Assembly: GCA_023416585.1 (NCBI GenBank)
Contig: JAEZHM010000026.1
Coordinates: 1 to 30,029, forward strand
Length of the DNA stretch: 30,029 nt
Direction of reading: 5' to 3'
Source of the DNA: Bacillota bacterium
Lineage (GTDB): Bacteria; Bacillota; Clostridia; Christensenellales; Aristaeellaceae
Within the stretch, counting starts at the first letter, position 1, and the number at the start of each line of letters is the position of its first letter. Positions 1 to 8,175 of the stretch are shown here, piece by piece. The translations under genes were made by a program, and so were the position numbers. Under the pieces are notes generated by a model. That model searched no databases. It saw only the letters and a program-made list of their open reading frames with translations, and was not told the DNA's origin.

Positions 1-383
1 CAGCTGAACTAACAGTAGACAGTCATGTTGGATTAAAAGAACTGGTTTATGATGATTTTGAAAGTGCCGGAGCGTCAGATGCAAGAAAGCTATTTGATGA
101 CAGTACCTGTATAACCGATGAAATGGCCTTGAAATATGAAGCTGTTCTGCATTCAGGTCATGGGAAAACAGGAGATTTTCTTAGCAAAATAAATATTCCG
201 ACACTGATTCTTGCCGGAGCAAAAGATAAGATACTTCCGGTTGAACTATCAGAACGAATGAATAGAGAAATAAGGCATTCCGAATTACATATATTTGAAA
301 CCTCAGGACATAGTTCAAACTTATCAGTTCCTGAAGAATTTAACGCAGTATGTAAAGAATTTTTAGAAAAGTACAATCAATAA
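1..383 (+). CDS. Alpha/beta hydrolase, C-terminal part (5' truncated by window edge)
   Basis: The reading frame is open from the third base of the window to TAA, so the start lies upstream; about 126 residues are visible. The segment looks like the end of an alpha/beta-hydrolase fold: a strand-turn motif PTLILAGAKDKILP carries the expected acidic residue (Asp in GAKD), and GHSSN near the end supplies the expected catalytic His, followed by a typical terminal helix. The nucleophile elbow is not in the window, so activity cannot be judged. The downstream FAD oxidoreductase gene follows after 12 bases, suggesting the same operon. In a polyketide cluster such an enzyme could release, hydrolyse or cyclise a product, but that is inference from context. 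The internal ATG at 123 has no good ribosome binding site and would discard part of the fold, so it is not the true start. Confidence 0.8.
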   Translation, partial: AELTVDSHVGLKELVYDDFESAGASDARKLFDDSTCITDEMALKYEAVLHSGHGKTGDFLSKINIPTLILAGAKDKILPVELSERMNREIRHSELHIFETSGHSSNLSVPEEFNAVCKEFLEKYNQ

Positions 384-395
384 AGGGGGAGCACT

Positions 396-1889
396 ATGAA
401 AAAAGTATTGATAGTAGGTGGAGGAATTTCGGGGTTGTCCGCGGGGGTGTTTTCCCGGCTAAATGGATTTGAAACCGAGATATTTGAAGCACAAGCAAAG
501 CCAGGCGGGGAATGTACTTCATGGAAGAGAAAAGACTATATCTTTGATGGAGCAATAAGATGGTTGATTGGTACAAAAAAAGGTACCGCTGCTTATGATA
601 TGTTTAAAACTTTAGGTGCATTTGAAGACGATAAGATTGTAATGGAAGAAATTTTCTTAACTGTTGAGCATAATGGTAAAAAATTGTATTTTTATAGAGA
701 TGTAGATAAATTAAAAGAACACTTACTTGAAGTTGCCCCGGAAGATACAGAAATGATTAAGGAATTGTGTAAGTTCGCTAAGAAAGCAAAATCATTTGAA
801 ACACCCGTAGATAAGCATATGCCTGAAATGACAATATTCGATAATATTAAGTTTTCAATGAAAATGTCTTCTATGGGACCTATTATGATGAAGTATGGAA
901 AAGTTGATGGAGTAGACTATTTTAAAAAGTTTAAGAGTACTCTTATTAAAAATGCTCTAAAAACACTTGCTTTAGATACATTTCCGGCATATGCACCAAT
1001 TGCACAACTCGGCTCGGTAGTTTCTTACGATGGTGGATGGCCTTTGGGCGGATCAGCCGGCGTTTCTGAAAATATTTGCAATAGGTTTAAAGAATTAGGT
1101 GGCACTATTCATTTAAGTTCACCGGTTAAAAGAGTAATACAAGAGAATGGTAAGGCCGTTGGAATTGAATTGGAAAATGGACAAATTGTTAAGGGTGACT
1201 ACGTTATATCCTCTACTGATATAACTATAACCCTGAACAAACTATTAGAAGGTAAAATTAAAGACGAGGCATATAATGAAATTTTAAGTAGTAACAGTGG
1301 AGAATATACATTTGCCAGCTGTGTTTTTGTTAGTTTAGGAATAGCTGCAGATTTATCAAAAGATGTCTCTCCTCTTGTAGTTTCTCTCAATAAACCGCTT
1401 AAAGTCGGTAATGACTTAATAGAAGACATTTACGTAAATACATTTAAACATGAAAAGTCTTTTGCTCCAGAAGGAAAAACTGCTGCTGTTGTTACAATGG
1501 ATGTATATGACTATAATTACTGGAAGAAATTGTATGACACAGATGTTAATAAATATAAATCTGAAAAGGAACGAATTGCAAAAGCAGTTATAGAACAGAT
1601 TGAGATAACATACCCCAAGGCAAAAGGAAATATTGAGGTAGCAGAGGTTGCCACGCCGGTTACATATAATAGAATTTATGGGGCATATAAAGGTGCCTGG
1701 ATGGGATATGGAAGAAAAGTATCTGCCAAATACAGTAACCACAAATGTAAACTGGAGGGCATTGATAATTTTGCACTTGCCGGTCAGTGGATTTCAAGTC
1801 CGGGAGCTGTTACTATTTCAGCGTCAACAGGAAAATTTGCAGTTCAAGAAATATGTCAGCAAGCTGATATTAAATTCAGGTCTAAGTAG
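396..1889 (+). CDS. FAD-dependent oxidoreductase of the phytoene desaturase / CrtI-like family
   Basis: A 497-residue flavoprotein. The N-terminus has the dinucleotide-binding motif VGGGISGLSAG (about residues 7-17), followed by an acidic strand end (EIFEA) and PGGECTSW, as in CrtI/CrtN desaturases and retinol saturase-like proteins. The C-terminal FAD-contact segment FALAGQWISSPGAVTIS is near residue 465. Length fits the family (about 480-520). Members desaturate, isomerise or saturate polyene chains using FAD; the substrate here is unknown, but the neighbouring synthase predicts an unsaturated chain, so a tailoring role on double bonds is plausible. The start has a good ribosome binding site (AGGGGGA at 384-390, 5-base spacing). 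It sits between the hydrolase and the MBL-fold gene with tiny gaps, consistent with one transcript. Family is confident; reaction is inferred. Confidence 0.85.
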   Translation: MKKVLIVGGGISGLSAGVFSRLNGFETEIFEAQAKPGGECTSWKRKDYIFDGAIRWLIGTKKGTAAYDMFKTLGAFEDDKIVMEEIFLTVEHNGKKLYFYRDVDKLKEHLLEVAPEDTEMIKELCKFAKKAKSFETPVDKHMPEMTIFDNIKFSMKMSSMGPIMMKYGKVDGVDYFKKFKSTLIKNALKTLALDTFPAYAPIAQLGSVVSYDGGWPLGGSAGVSENICNRFKELGGTIHLSSPVKRVIQENGKAVGIELENGQIVKGDYVISSTDITITLNKLLEGKIKDEAYNEILSSNSGEYTFASCVFVSLGIAADLSKDVSPLVVSLNKPLKVGNDLIEDIYVNTFKHEKSFAPEGKTAAVVTMDVYDYNYWKKLYDTDVNKYKSEKERIAKAVIEQIEITYPKAKGNIEVAEVATPVTYNRIYGAYKGAWMGYGRKVSAKYSNHKCKLEGIDNFALAGQWISSPGAVTISASTGKFAVQEICQQADIKFRSK

Positions 1890-1897
1890 GTGGAAAA

Positions 1898-2563
1898 ATG
1901 CTTGATTATATTTGCCTAAAAACAAAGTGGCAAGCATTTGTTAATAATTGCTATATAATTCATAATACAGATAATAATCATGCCCTGATTGTTGATCCGT
2001 CATGGGAGATAGACAAGTTTAAACTTGAAATCAGTCGATTAGGTTGTATTGTAGACGCAATATTAATAACACATTCACATTTTGACCATATAAATTTAGC
2101 TGACCAGTTATCCTTCACATACGATTGCCCGGTATTTATTGAAGAACGAGAGATGTCAGCCAGACCCTTTAGATGCCCCAATATTATGGAGCTGTCGGCA
2201 CCAACCAACATATGCACTACAACAGCGCCTATAAAGTGTTTATTAACACCAGGGCACACGGCAGCAAGTGTAAGCTATATAGTTGGAAACTTATTTCTCA
2301 CCGGTGATTTTTTACTTAATGAGGGATGTGGGCTTCCGGAGTGCGAAAGTATGGTGGAAAGCTTATACGTAAGTATACAGAAAATAAAGGAACATATTGA
2401 AGATGACATTATATTACTTCCGGGACATTCTTATGGTACAGAAGTAGGTAAAAATATGAAAGAAGTATTTGATAATAATATTTACTTTTCTTTTAACAAT
2501 TTAATTGATTTCAAGAAATTTTTACTAAGAAATGGATTGAAAAGTAATAGTAGATTTACATGA
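1898..2563 (+). CDS. Metallo-beta-lactamase-fold hydrolase, PksB/BaeB-like
   Basis: A 221-residue MBL-fold protein with all expected metal ligands: His59, His61, Asp63 and His64 in HSHFDH, His120 in TPGHTA, Asp137 in LTGDF and His177 in LPGHSYG. This is the glyoxalase II-like pattern for a binuclear zinc or iron centre. Small proteins of this type are common in trans-AT polyketide clusters (PksB in bacillaene), where they are thought to act as thioester hydrolases; the exact role is not settled. A housekeeping or editing function that frees stalled acyl chains would fit here. Ribosome binding site TAGGTGG overlaps the end of the preceding gene. The stop codon overlaps an ATG of the next reading frame (ATGA), but the next gene probably starts further in. 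The predicted protein has no signal peptide, so it should be cytoplasmic. Confidence 0.85.
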   Translation: MLDYICLKTKWQAFVNNCYIIHNTDNNHALIVDPSWEIDKFKLEISRLGCIVDAILITHSHFDHINLADQLSFTYDCPVFIEEREMSARPFRCPNIMELSAPTNICTTTAPIKCLLTPGHTAASVSYIVGNLFLTGDFLLNEGCGLPECESMVESLYVSIQKIKEHIEDDIILLPGHSYGTEVGKNMKEVFDNNIYFSFNNLIDFKKFLLRNGLKSNSRFT

Positions 2564-2607
2564 GAATTTCAATGGAAGAGTTTCTTTTCAGAAAAGAGAG
2601 GGATAAG

Positions 2608-4833
2608 ATGAAGACGTTTGTTTTTTGTGGACAAGGCTCACAAATAGTTGGAATGGGGAAGGATTATTTTGATGAATTCACGGAGTTAGTGAAAGCAGCA
2701 GATAATATATTGGGATATTCTATTAAAGACTTGTGCCTATATGATGAGAATAAACAACTCAATTTGACTAAATATACTCAACCGGCATTATACGTAGTTT
2801 CAGTATTGGAATATCTACATAAAAAGAATTTAGGTGAAATACCCGATTATTTGATTGGTCATAGTATTGGTGAATATGCCGCCCTTTATGCTGCGGGAGT
2901 GTACTCTTTTGAAGATGGCTTAAAGCTCGTTAAAAGAAGAGGAGAATTAATGTTTGATGAAAAAGGGGGTGGCATGGCGGCAGTTATAGGTTTATCGGGA
3001 GAGCAAGTGCAAAATATCATTGACAACAATAATCTAAGTGCTATAGATATAGCAAACTATAATTCAATGACACAAGTTGCTATATCAGGTCCGGCTGATA
3101 TTATAGAAAGCTGTAACGAAATTTTTACCAGGGAAGGCGCAAGGGCAGTTATGCCTTTAAAAGTAAGTGGCGCTTTTCATTCAAGGTATCTGAAAAATGC
3201 TCAAAATAAGTTATATGAGTACATGAAGGATTTTAAATTTAATTATCCGGAAATTCCTGTAGTATCCAATTTGACTGCCAGACCATATGAAAGTAAAAAA
3301 GTTAAAAATACTCTTATTCAGCAATTATCCAATTCGGTTCAGTGGGTTGAAAGTGTAAGATATCTATTGGCTGATAATATGGAGTTTATTCCAATTGGCC
3401 CGGGTAATGCAACTATTAATCTTGTAAAGAGTATTCAGTCTACTATGTCCCCACTTAGTGAACAAGAAAAGCAGACTAGAAAAATACAAATAGAATACGA
3501 TATTGATTTTGAAAAACCTATAAATCAAGTGGAAGTAAAAGAGTCAGTCTTGGGATGTAAAGAGTTTAGGGATGCCTATAAAACCCGATATAATTACGTA
3601 GTTGGAGGTATGTGTTCAGGTATTTCAGGAGTGGAATTAGTAGCAACGGCTTGCAACGGAAAGATTTTGAGTTTTCTGGGGACAAATGGTTTGACCATGG
3701 ATGAGGTAGAAAATAAAATATTGCAAGTAAAGTCAAAAGTACATAGTGACACTCTATATGGCATTAATATAACAAAAGACTATTCCCAGCCTCACATATT
3801 TACAGATTTATTAAATCTATGCTTAAAACATAATGTAAAAGTTGTAGAGCTATCTAATGTAATGGCCATAACAAAAGATTTAGTTTTATATAGAGTAAAA
3901 GGAATGAAGATTAGCGGCGGTCAAGTAATTGGCGGAAACCATATATTAGCTAAAATATCTCAATCATATATGGCCAGGGAGTTTATGCTGCCGGCTCCCA
4001 CAGACATTTTAGAAGAGTTATTATCAGAAAACTCCATAACAAAAGAGGAATATAGTGCAGCGCTGCAAATTCCAATGGCTGACGATATTTGTGTTGTTGG
4101 TGATGTTGCTTTTGAAACGGAGAGAAACAATCTTCTTACATTTTTGCCGGAAGTATTGGCAATAAAAAATGAAGTAGTAAACAGCACCAAACTTCTAGTC
4201 AATTCACGTGTAGGAGTTGCCGGTGGAATTGGTTCACCAAGTATTGTTAGTACACTGTTTAATCTGGGTTCGGACTTTATTCTGACTGGCTCAATTAATC
4301 AATGCACAATAGAAGCTGACGTTCCGAATTTAATAAAAGAGCAGTTAGCACAAATCACAACATATGATGTTGGATATGCACCATCTGAAAGGTTATTTGA
4401 GTTAGGAAAGGAGGTACAGGTTCTAAAGAAAGGAATATTTTATCCTGCTCGTGCTAAAAAGTTGAAAAATATTTATGACTTTGTTGATTCAATTGATATG
4501 ATTCCAAATGATATAGCACAGTACATTGAAGATAGATTCTTTAATGAAAAACTTGAGAAAGTGTATGAGAATATATCAAAAGGCTTTACTGAAAAGAGGC
4601 TGGAACTTGCAGCAAAGAACAGTAAATACAAACTTTCGCTGGTTTTTAAGGAATATTTAAAAGAGGCATTTAATAAAACAAGGAATTTGGACATGACTCA
4701 AGATGATTTAGTTGACTCCGTCATTTATTGCAGTAAAGCAATGGGCTTATTGAATGAAGAATTGAAAAAAACTGAGTATTGTTCATGGCAAAGCAGAAGT
4801 GTTGTTAAAATTGCCGAATACTTGATGGGTTGA
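2608..4833 (+). CDS. pksE-like: Trans-acting malonyl acyltransferase fused to PfaD-type enoyl reductase (AT-ER, PksE-like)
   Basis: A 741-residue bidomain protein. Residues about 1-290 are a FabD-like acyltransferase: GQGSQ near the start, nucleophile Ser86 in GHSIGEYAA, an Arg in KRRGELM that in FabD-type enzymes binds the malonyl carboxylate, and His191 in GAFHS. Residues about 315-741 match PfaD/2-nitropropane dioxygenase-type FMN enoyl reductases, with GGMCSGISG, GVAGGIGSP and DFILTGS motifs. The same fusion (PksE/BaeE) serves bacillaene-type synthases: the AT loads malonyl onto ACPs in trans and the ER reduces chosen alpha,beta-double bonds. It is the only AT and the only ER in the window, and all downstream modules lack functional cis-AT. 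The reading frame opens at ATG 2560, but the start at 2608 is preferred because it has GAGAGG five bases upstream and the protein then begins MKTFVFCGQGSQ, as FabD proteins do. Confidence 0.93.
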   Translation: MKTFVFCGQGSQIVGMGKDYFDEFTELVKAADNILGYSIKDLCLYDENKQLNLTKYTQPALYVVSVLEYLHKKNLGEIPDYLIGHSIGEYAALYAAGVYSFEDGLKLVKRRGELMFDEKGGGMAAVIGLSGEQVQNIIDNNNLSAIDIANYNSMTQVAISGPADIIESCNEIFTREGARAVMPLKVSGAFHSRYLKNAQNKLYEYMKDFKFNYPEIPVVSNLTARPYESKKVKNTLIQQLSNSVQWVESVRYLLADNMEFIPIGPGNATINLVKSIQSTMSPLSEQEKQTRKIQIEYDIDFEKPINQVEVKESVLGCKEFRDAYKTRYNYVVGGMCSGISGVELVATACNGKILSFLGTNGLTMDEVENKILQVKSKVHSDTLYGINITKDYSQPHIFTDLLNLCLKHNVKVVELSNVMAITKDLVLYRVKGMKISGGQVIGGNHILAKISQSYMAREFMLPAPTDILEELLSENSITKEEYSAALQIPMADDICVVGDVAFETERNNLLTFLPEVLAIKNEVVNSTKLLVNSRVGVAGGIGSPSIVSTLFNLGSDFILTGSINQCTIEADVPNLIKEQLAQITTYDVGYAPSERLFELGKEVQVLKKGIFYPARAKKLKNIYDFVDSIDMIPNDIAQYIEDRFFNEKLEKVYENISKGFTEKRLELAAKNSKYKLSLVFKEYLKEAFNKTRNLDMTQDDLVDSVIYCSKAMGLLNEELKKTEYCSWQSRSVVKIAEYLMG

Positions 4834-4879
4834 CGATTTTTTATTGAGGTATGAATAATAAAAGATAAAGGGGATTACT

Positions 4880-5572
4880 ATGGGTAAAGATATTGTTGTA
4901 ATTAAAGGGTTAACCAAAGATTATTCTTTAGGGAAAACAAAAGTACATGCATTAAAAAAAATAGATTTAACTATTAAGCAGGGAGAATTTGTTGCGTTAT
5001 CTGGTGTTTCCGGTAGTGGTAAATCAACATTACTGAATATTATCGGATGTTTGGATCAGATGACATCAGGTGAGGTAATTATTAACGGACAATCTATCGC
5101 AAAATTGAAAGACAAAGAATTAGATAAGTTACGTCTTTATACATTTGGTTTTATATTTCAGTCATTTAATTTATTGTCAGTTTTATCAGTAGAAGAAAAT
5201 GTTGCTTTGCCTCTTTCATTATTGAAGGATATATCAAAGAAGGAAAAAGCAGAACGAGTTGCTTACTTTGTGGACAAAGTAGGTTTGGACAAGTATAAAA
5301 AACATAAACCATATGAATTATCAGGTGGTCAATGTCAGAGAGTTGCTATTGCCCGCGCATTAGTAACAAAACCTCAAATCGTTTTAGCAGATGAGCCAAC
5401 GGCTAATCTTGATAAAGGAACCGGTACAGAAATTGTTGATATAATGCAAAAGATAAATAAAGAAGAAGGAACTGCATTTATATTTTCTACTCATGATAAT
5501 AAAATTGTTGATCGCGCATCAAGAGTTTGCTTTATGGAGGATGGATTAATAAAACAGGAGGAATATAGATGA
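4880..5572 (+). CDS. ABC transporter ATP-binding protein, MacB/LolD type
   Basis: A 230-residue ATPase. It has a Walker A motif (GVSGSGKST, about residues 42-50), a Q-loop (FQSFNLL), the ABC signature LSGGQ (Ser148), Walker B with Asp171 and catalytic Glu172 in LADEP, and the switch His in STHD. The length and the LADEPTANLD pattern are typical of MacB/LolD/FtsE-like ATPases that drive mechanotransmission permeases. It starts after a 46-base gap with a good ribosome binding site (AAGGGG, spacing 6), and its stop overlaps the start of the first permease gene. With the two permeases it should form a membrane complex; location inside the PKS operon suggests export of, or protection from, the polyketide. 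The substrate itself cannot be read from the sequence. Confidence 0.94.
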   Translation: MGKDIVVIKGLTKDYSLGKTKVHALKKIDLTIKQGEFVALSGVSGSGKSTLLNIIGCLDQMTSGEVIINGQSIAKLKDKELDKLRLYTFGFIFQSFNLLSVLSVEENVALPLSLLKDISKKEKAERVAYFVDKVGLDKYKKHKPYELSGGQCQRVAIARALVTKPQIVLADEPTANLDKGTGTEIVDIMQKINKEEGTAFIFSTHDNKIVDRASRVCFMEDGLIKQEEYR

Positions 5573-6828
5573 TTACGATAAAATTAGCATTTAAAGATAT
5601 TTTACATGATAAAATGCGGGCGTTATCTCTATTTTTCTTCATTTTCGTAATAACAATTACCTTAGTTCTTAGTACAAATGTATTAGGAACAGTAGAAAGT
5701 AATATGCAGAACTCAATCAGAGACTGTTTTACAGGTGATGTTATTATTCGTTCCGGCGAGTCAACCAAGGCTGAAATTTATTCTTGGAATATTGATGCCG
5801 TTAATGAGGTAAAGATTAAAGCTGATGATGCAAAAGAACAGTTTAAAGTTTTAAAGGATTTATATAGTGAAGGTGATGTATCGGGACGTATTAGATACAA
5901 TGGAATGGTATCAATGCATTTGAAGTCTGAAATGGCTATGTTTATAGGTCTTGATGCAAATTATAATGCTTATAAAGAATCATTACAATTGATAGAGGGT
6001 AATTACTTATCCACCAAAGAAAGTGATGGAATTCTTATGACTAAAGCAATTGCAGAGGCTTTAGGAGCTAAAGTAGGTGAAACTCTTGTTGTAGACGCCA
6101 CTGCAGAAGATGGAAAAGTTATTTCAAAAGAATTAAAGGTAATCGGGATTGCAGAAATGAATTCTTTATCATTTTTTAATATTCCTATTATTTACTTAAA
6201 TTTAGATGATGCAGAAAAATTATTCGGCTATGGCAAAGGTGAATTGACAGATATCGTTATTACACCACACAAAGGTGGAAGTGCACAGAATCAGATTGAT
6301 AAAATAATTGAGAAATTCAATGGTGCAGATATTAACGAAAGTACATATACCATACAAAAGGGAAGAGAATTAAGCGGATATATAATGGATTTTGTAACAA
6401 TATTCAGCCTGATGTTCGTTGCTTTAATTGTTATATTGTTTATTATTATTGGTATTCTTGTAATCAATCTGATAGTCATGATAGGAATTCAAAGAAAAAC
6501 AGACATTGGAGTAATGAAGGCCATAGGTTTTAGTAAAAGAAAAGTAGCCGTCATATATTTTTGTGGAATTATGCTTGTATCAATTTTGGCATTGCTTTGT
6601 GCAACTCTTGTAAGTTTTATTATCTTGAGCGTTCTTTCGAATGTGGGTATTACAAATATAACCGGACTAATGAGAAATATTTTCGGACAGAATTTCTACC
6701 CATCTATTAAATTTGGTAATACATTTATTGTTTTAATTACTGCAGTAGTGGTATTAGGGATATTCTCATACGTACCATGCAGGAAAATTGCTAGTTTAAA
6801 TCCAGTAGATGCATTTAAAGAAAATTGA
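5569..6828 (+). CDS. ABC transporter permease, FtsX/MacB-like (first subunit)
   Basis: A 419-residue membrane protein with the four-helix FtsX/LolC/MacB layout: one helix near the N-terminus (about residues 20-42), a large extracytoplasmic domain of about 220 residues, then three helices at roughly 275-305, 325-350 and 383-405. The IGIQRKTDIGVMKAIGFSKR segment just after the second helix is the conserved cytoplasmic coupling region of this family. It overlaps the ATPase gene by ATGA and has an AGGAGG ribosome binding site seven bases upstream, so translation is probably coupled. It pairs with the next gene as a heterodimeric permease. Such pumps export peptides, lipids, macrolides or mediate antibiotic sensing and resistance; the polyketide context favours export or self-immunity, by inference. 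Confidence 0.9.
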   Translation: MITIKLAFKDILHDKMRALSLFFFIFVITITLVLSTNVLGTVESNMQNSIRDCFTGDVIIRSGESTKAEIYSWNIDAVNEVKIKADDAKEQFKVLKDLYSEGDVSGRIRYNGMVSMHLKSEMAMFIGLDANYNAYKESLQLIEGNYLSTKESDGILMTKAIAEALGAKVGETLVVDATAEDGKVISKELKVIGIAEMNSLSFFNIPIIYLNLDDAEKLFGYGKGELTDIVITPHKGGSAQNQIDKIIEKFNGADINESTYTIQKGRELSGYIMDFVTIFSLMFVALIVILFIIIGILVINLIVMIGIQRKTDIGVMKAIGFSKRKVAVIYFCGIMLVSILALLCATLVSFIILSVLSNVGITNITGLMRNIFGQNFYPSIKFGNTFIVLITAVVVLGIFSYVPCRKIASLNPVDAFKEN

Positions 6829-6839
6829 GGTGACATTTT

Positions 6840-8132
6840 ATGTTGGAAATAATGAAAATAGCTTGGAAAAATGCTCAGAAAAATAAAAGAAAATCAATTT
6901 TTGTTTTTATAGCAGTACTTTTTAGCATTTTAATTCTTTTAATATCCAGTGCATTAACAAACGGTATGATCAGAACAATTAATTATAACTATTTGCAGGT
7001 GCAATCAGGACATATTGTAGCTATGTGGAACGACCACTATAATCTTAGTCCTTTTTTACCGGGTAAATTTTTAAATCCAAACACATCAAAATCATTTAAC
7101 TATGAAGAGGATGAAAAAAACATTGCAGCTACAAAAATCGTGGATGATTTTCTGGCAAAAAACAGCGACAAAGTTGATTTCTCTGCGAAAATCATCAGGC
7201 GTTCGGTAAGCTATTCAGTTGGAAGCAACAGCTATGCTACTATTTTATATGGTGTAACAAAAGAAGATGCAGATAACCTGGATAAAACAAAAGCTGTAAA
7301 TTTAGTAGATGGAAAATGGCCTGATAAGTTAGGCGAGATAATGATAAGTGAAGATAGAATTCAAAAAGGTAATCTAAAACTTGGTGATTCTATAAAAATT
7401 GAATCCTTCGATATCTCAAATAAACCTGTTTCAGAAAGCTATACAATTGTAGGTGTTTATGGAGATGGAGCAGAGTATAATGGATATTTTGGATTTATGA
7501 CAGATAAGAGCGCAAAAAAATTATTCAATATGCGTGACGATATGTATGATATGGTAAAAATATATCTGAAAGACATCGATGAATCAAAAGGGTTATCAGA
7601 AGAACTAGATAAGGCTTTACTAGAAAAATCAGATGTACTGCGTGCACAGGATTGGTATGATGCAGGTTTATTTTTCACTAGTTTATCACCAACTTGCAAA
7701 CTTATATATCAATGGTTTGTAGTAGTACTATTGCTGATTATTTCTGTTGGATTAAAAGCTATCATCAGATTAAATATTGTATCGTCTATGAAAGAATTTG
7801 GAATTATGAGAGCAATCGGGTTTAGCAAAAGAAAATGTTTTGGAATTGTATTTTTAGAACTTTTCTATATTTGCTGTACCGCAGCAATTGTTGCAACAGG
7901 AATAGCATTAATTATAGTAAATGTTGTGGCAAGTAATGGAATCTATATAGGGCCTAGTGTAATGACAAATGCATTTGGTGGAGAATACTTATACTTAATC
8001 TTAAATGCAACTGATTATTTATTTGCAAGTATAGTTATCATTGGTTTTTCAATTCTATGTACACTGGGGCCGGCATTAAAGCTAAGCAGGCAAAAAATTA
8101 TTTCTCTATTAAGAAAAGTTGCGGTTGTTTAA
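6840..8132 (+). CDS. ABC transporter permease, FtsX/MacB-like (second subunit)
   Basis: A 430-residue membrane protein with the same topology as its neighbour: N-terminal helix (about residues 20-42), an extracytoplasmic domain to about residue 280, and three C-terminal helices. The segment MKEFGIMRAIGFSKRK is the matching coupling motif. Sequence similarity to the first permease is clear only around these motifs, which suggests an old duplication giving a heterodimer. The start has a GAGGTGA ribosome binding site overlapping the stop of the first permease and six bases from ATG. The three transporter genes form a compact cassette between the tailoring/AT-ER genes and the PKS genes. No outer-membrane partner is seen, in keeping with a single-membrane host. 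Confidence 0.9.
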   Translation: MLEIMKIAWKNAQKNKRKSIFVFIAVLFSILILLISSALTNGMIRTINYNYLQVQSGHIVAMWNDHYNLSPFLPGKFLNPNTSKSFNYEEDEKNIAATKIVDDFLAKNSDKVDFSAKIIRRSVSYSVGSNSYATILYGVTKEDADNLDKTKAVNLVDGKWPDKLGEIMISEDRIQKGNLKLGDSIKIESFDISNKPVSESYTIVGVYGDGAEYNGYFGFMTDKSAKKLFNMRDDMYDMVKIYLKDIDESKGLSEELDKALLEKSDVLRAQDWYDAGLFFTSLSPTCKLIYQWFVVVLLLIISVGLKAIIRLNIVSSMKEFGIMRAIGFSKRKCFGIVFLELFYICCTAAIVATGIALIIVNVVASNGIYIGPSVMTNAFGGEYLYLILNATDYLFASIVIIGFSILCTLGPALKLSRQKIISLLRKVAVV

Positions 8133-8158
8133 TTACAAGGTCAGTGGACTGATTACAA
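8132..8158. repeat. Small direct and inverted repeats before the first PKS gene
   Basis: ATTACAA occurs at 8132-8138 and again at 8152-8158, 20 bases apart, flanking the short palindrome TCAGTGGACTGA (8141-8152). It sits just downstream of the permease stop and upstream of the P1 ribosome binding site. The stem is too short to be a terminator. It might be an operator or merely chance in AT-rich DNA. Confidence 0.25.
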
Positions 8159-8161
8159 ATT

Positions 8162-8167
8162 AGGTGG
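8162..8167 (+). promoter_or_regulatory. Ribosome binding site fixing the P1 start
   Basis: AGGTGG lies eight bases before ATG 8176, the preferred start of P1. The in-frame GTG codons at 8164 and 8167 overlap this motif and have no ribosome binding site of their own. A second GGAGG (8169-8173) is too close to the ATG to be the main site. Confidence 0.7.
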
Positions 8168-8175
8168 TGGAGGAT

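Noticed and set aside
2560..2607. Earlier in-frame starts of the AT-ER gene at 2560 and 2572
   Set aside because: No ribosome binding site precedes them, and the added 16 residues do not look like part of a FabD fold. The start at 2608 has a good site.
4851..4868. Five-codon mini-ORF (ATG to TAA) before the ABC ATPase, possibly a leader peptide
   Set aside because: The GAGGT sequence abuts the ATG with no spacing, and there is no attenuator-like hairpin nearby, so it is probably chance.
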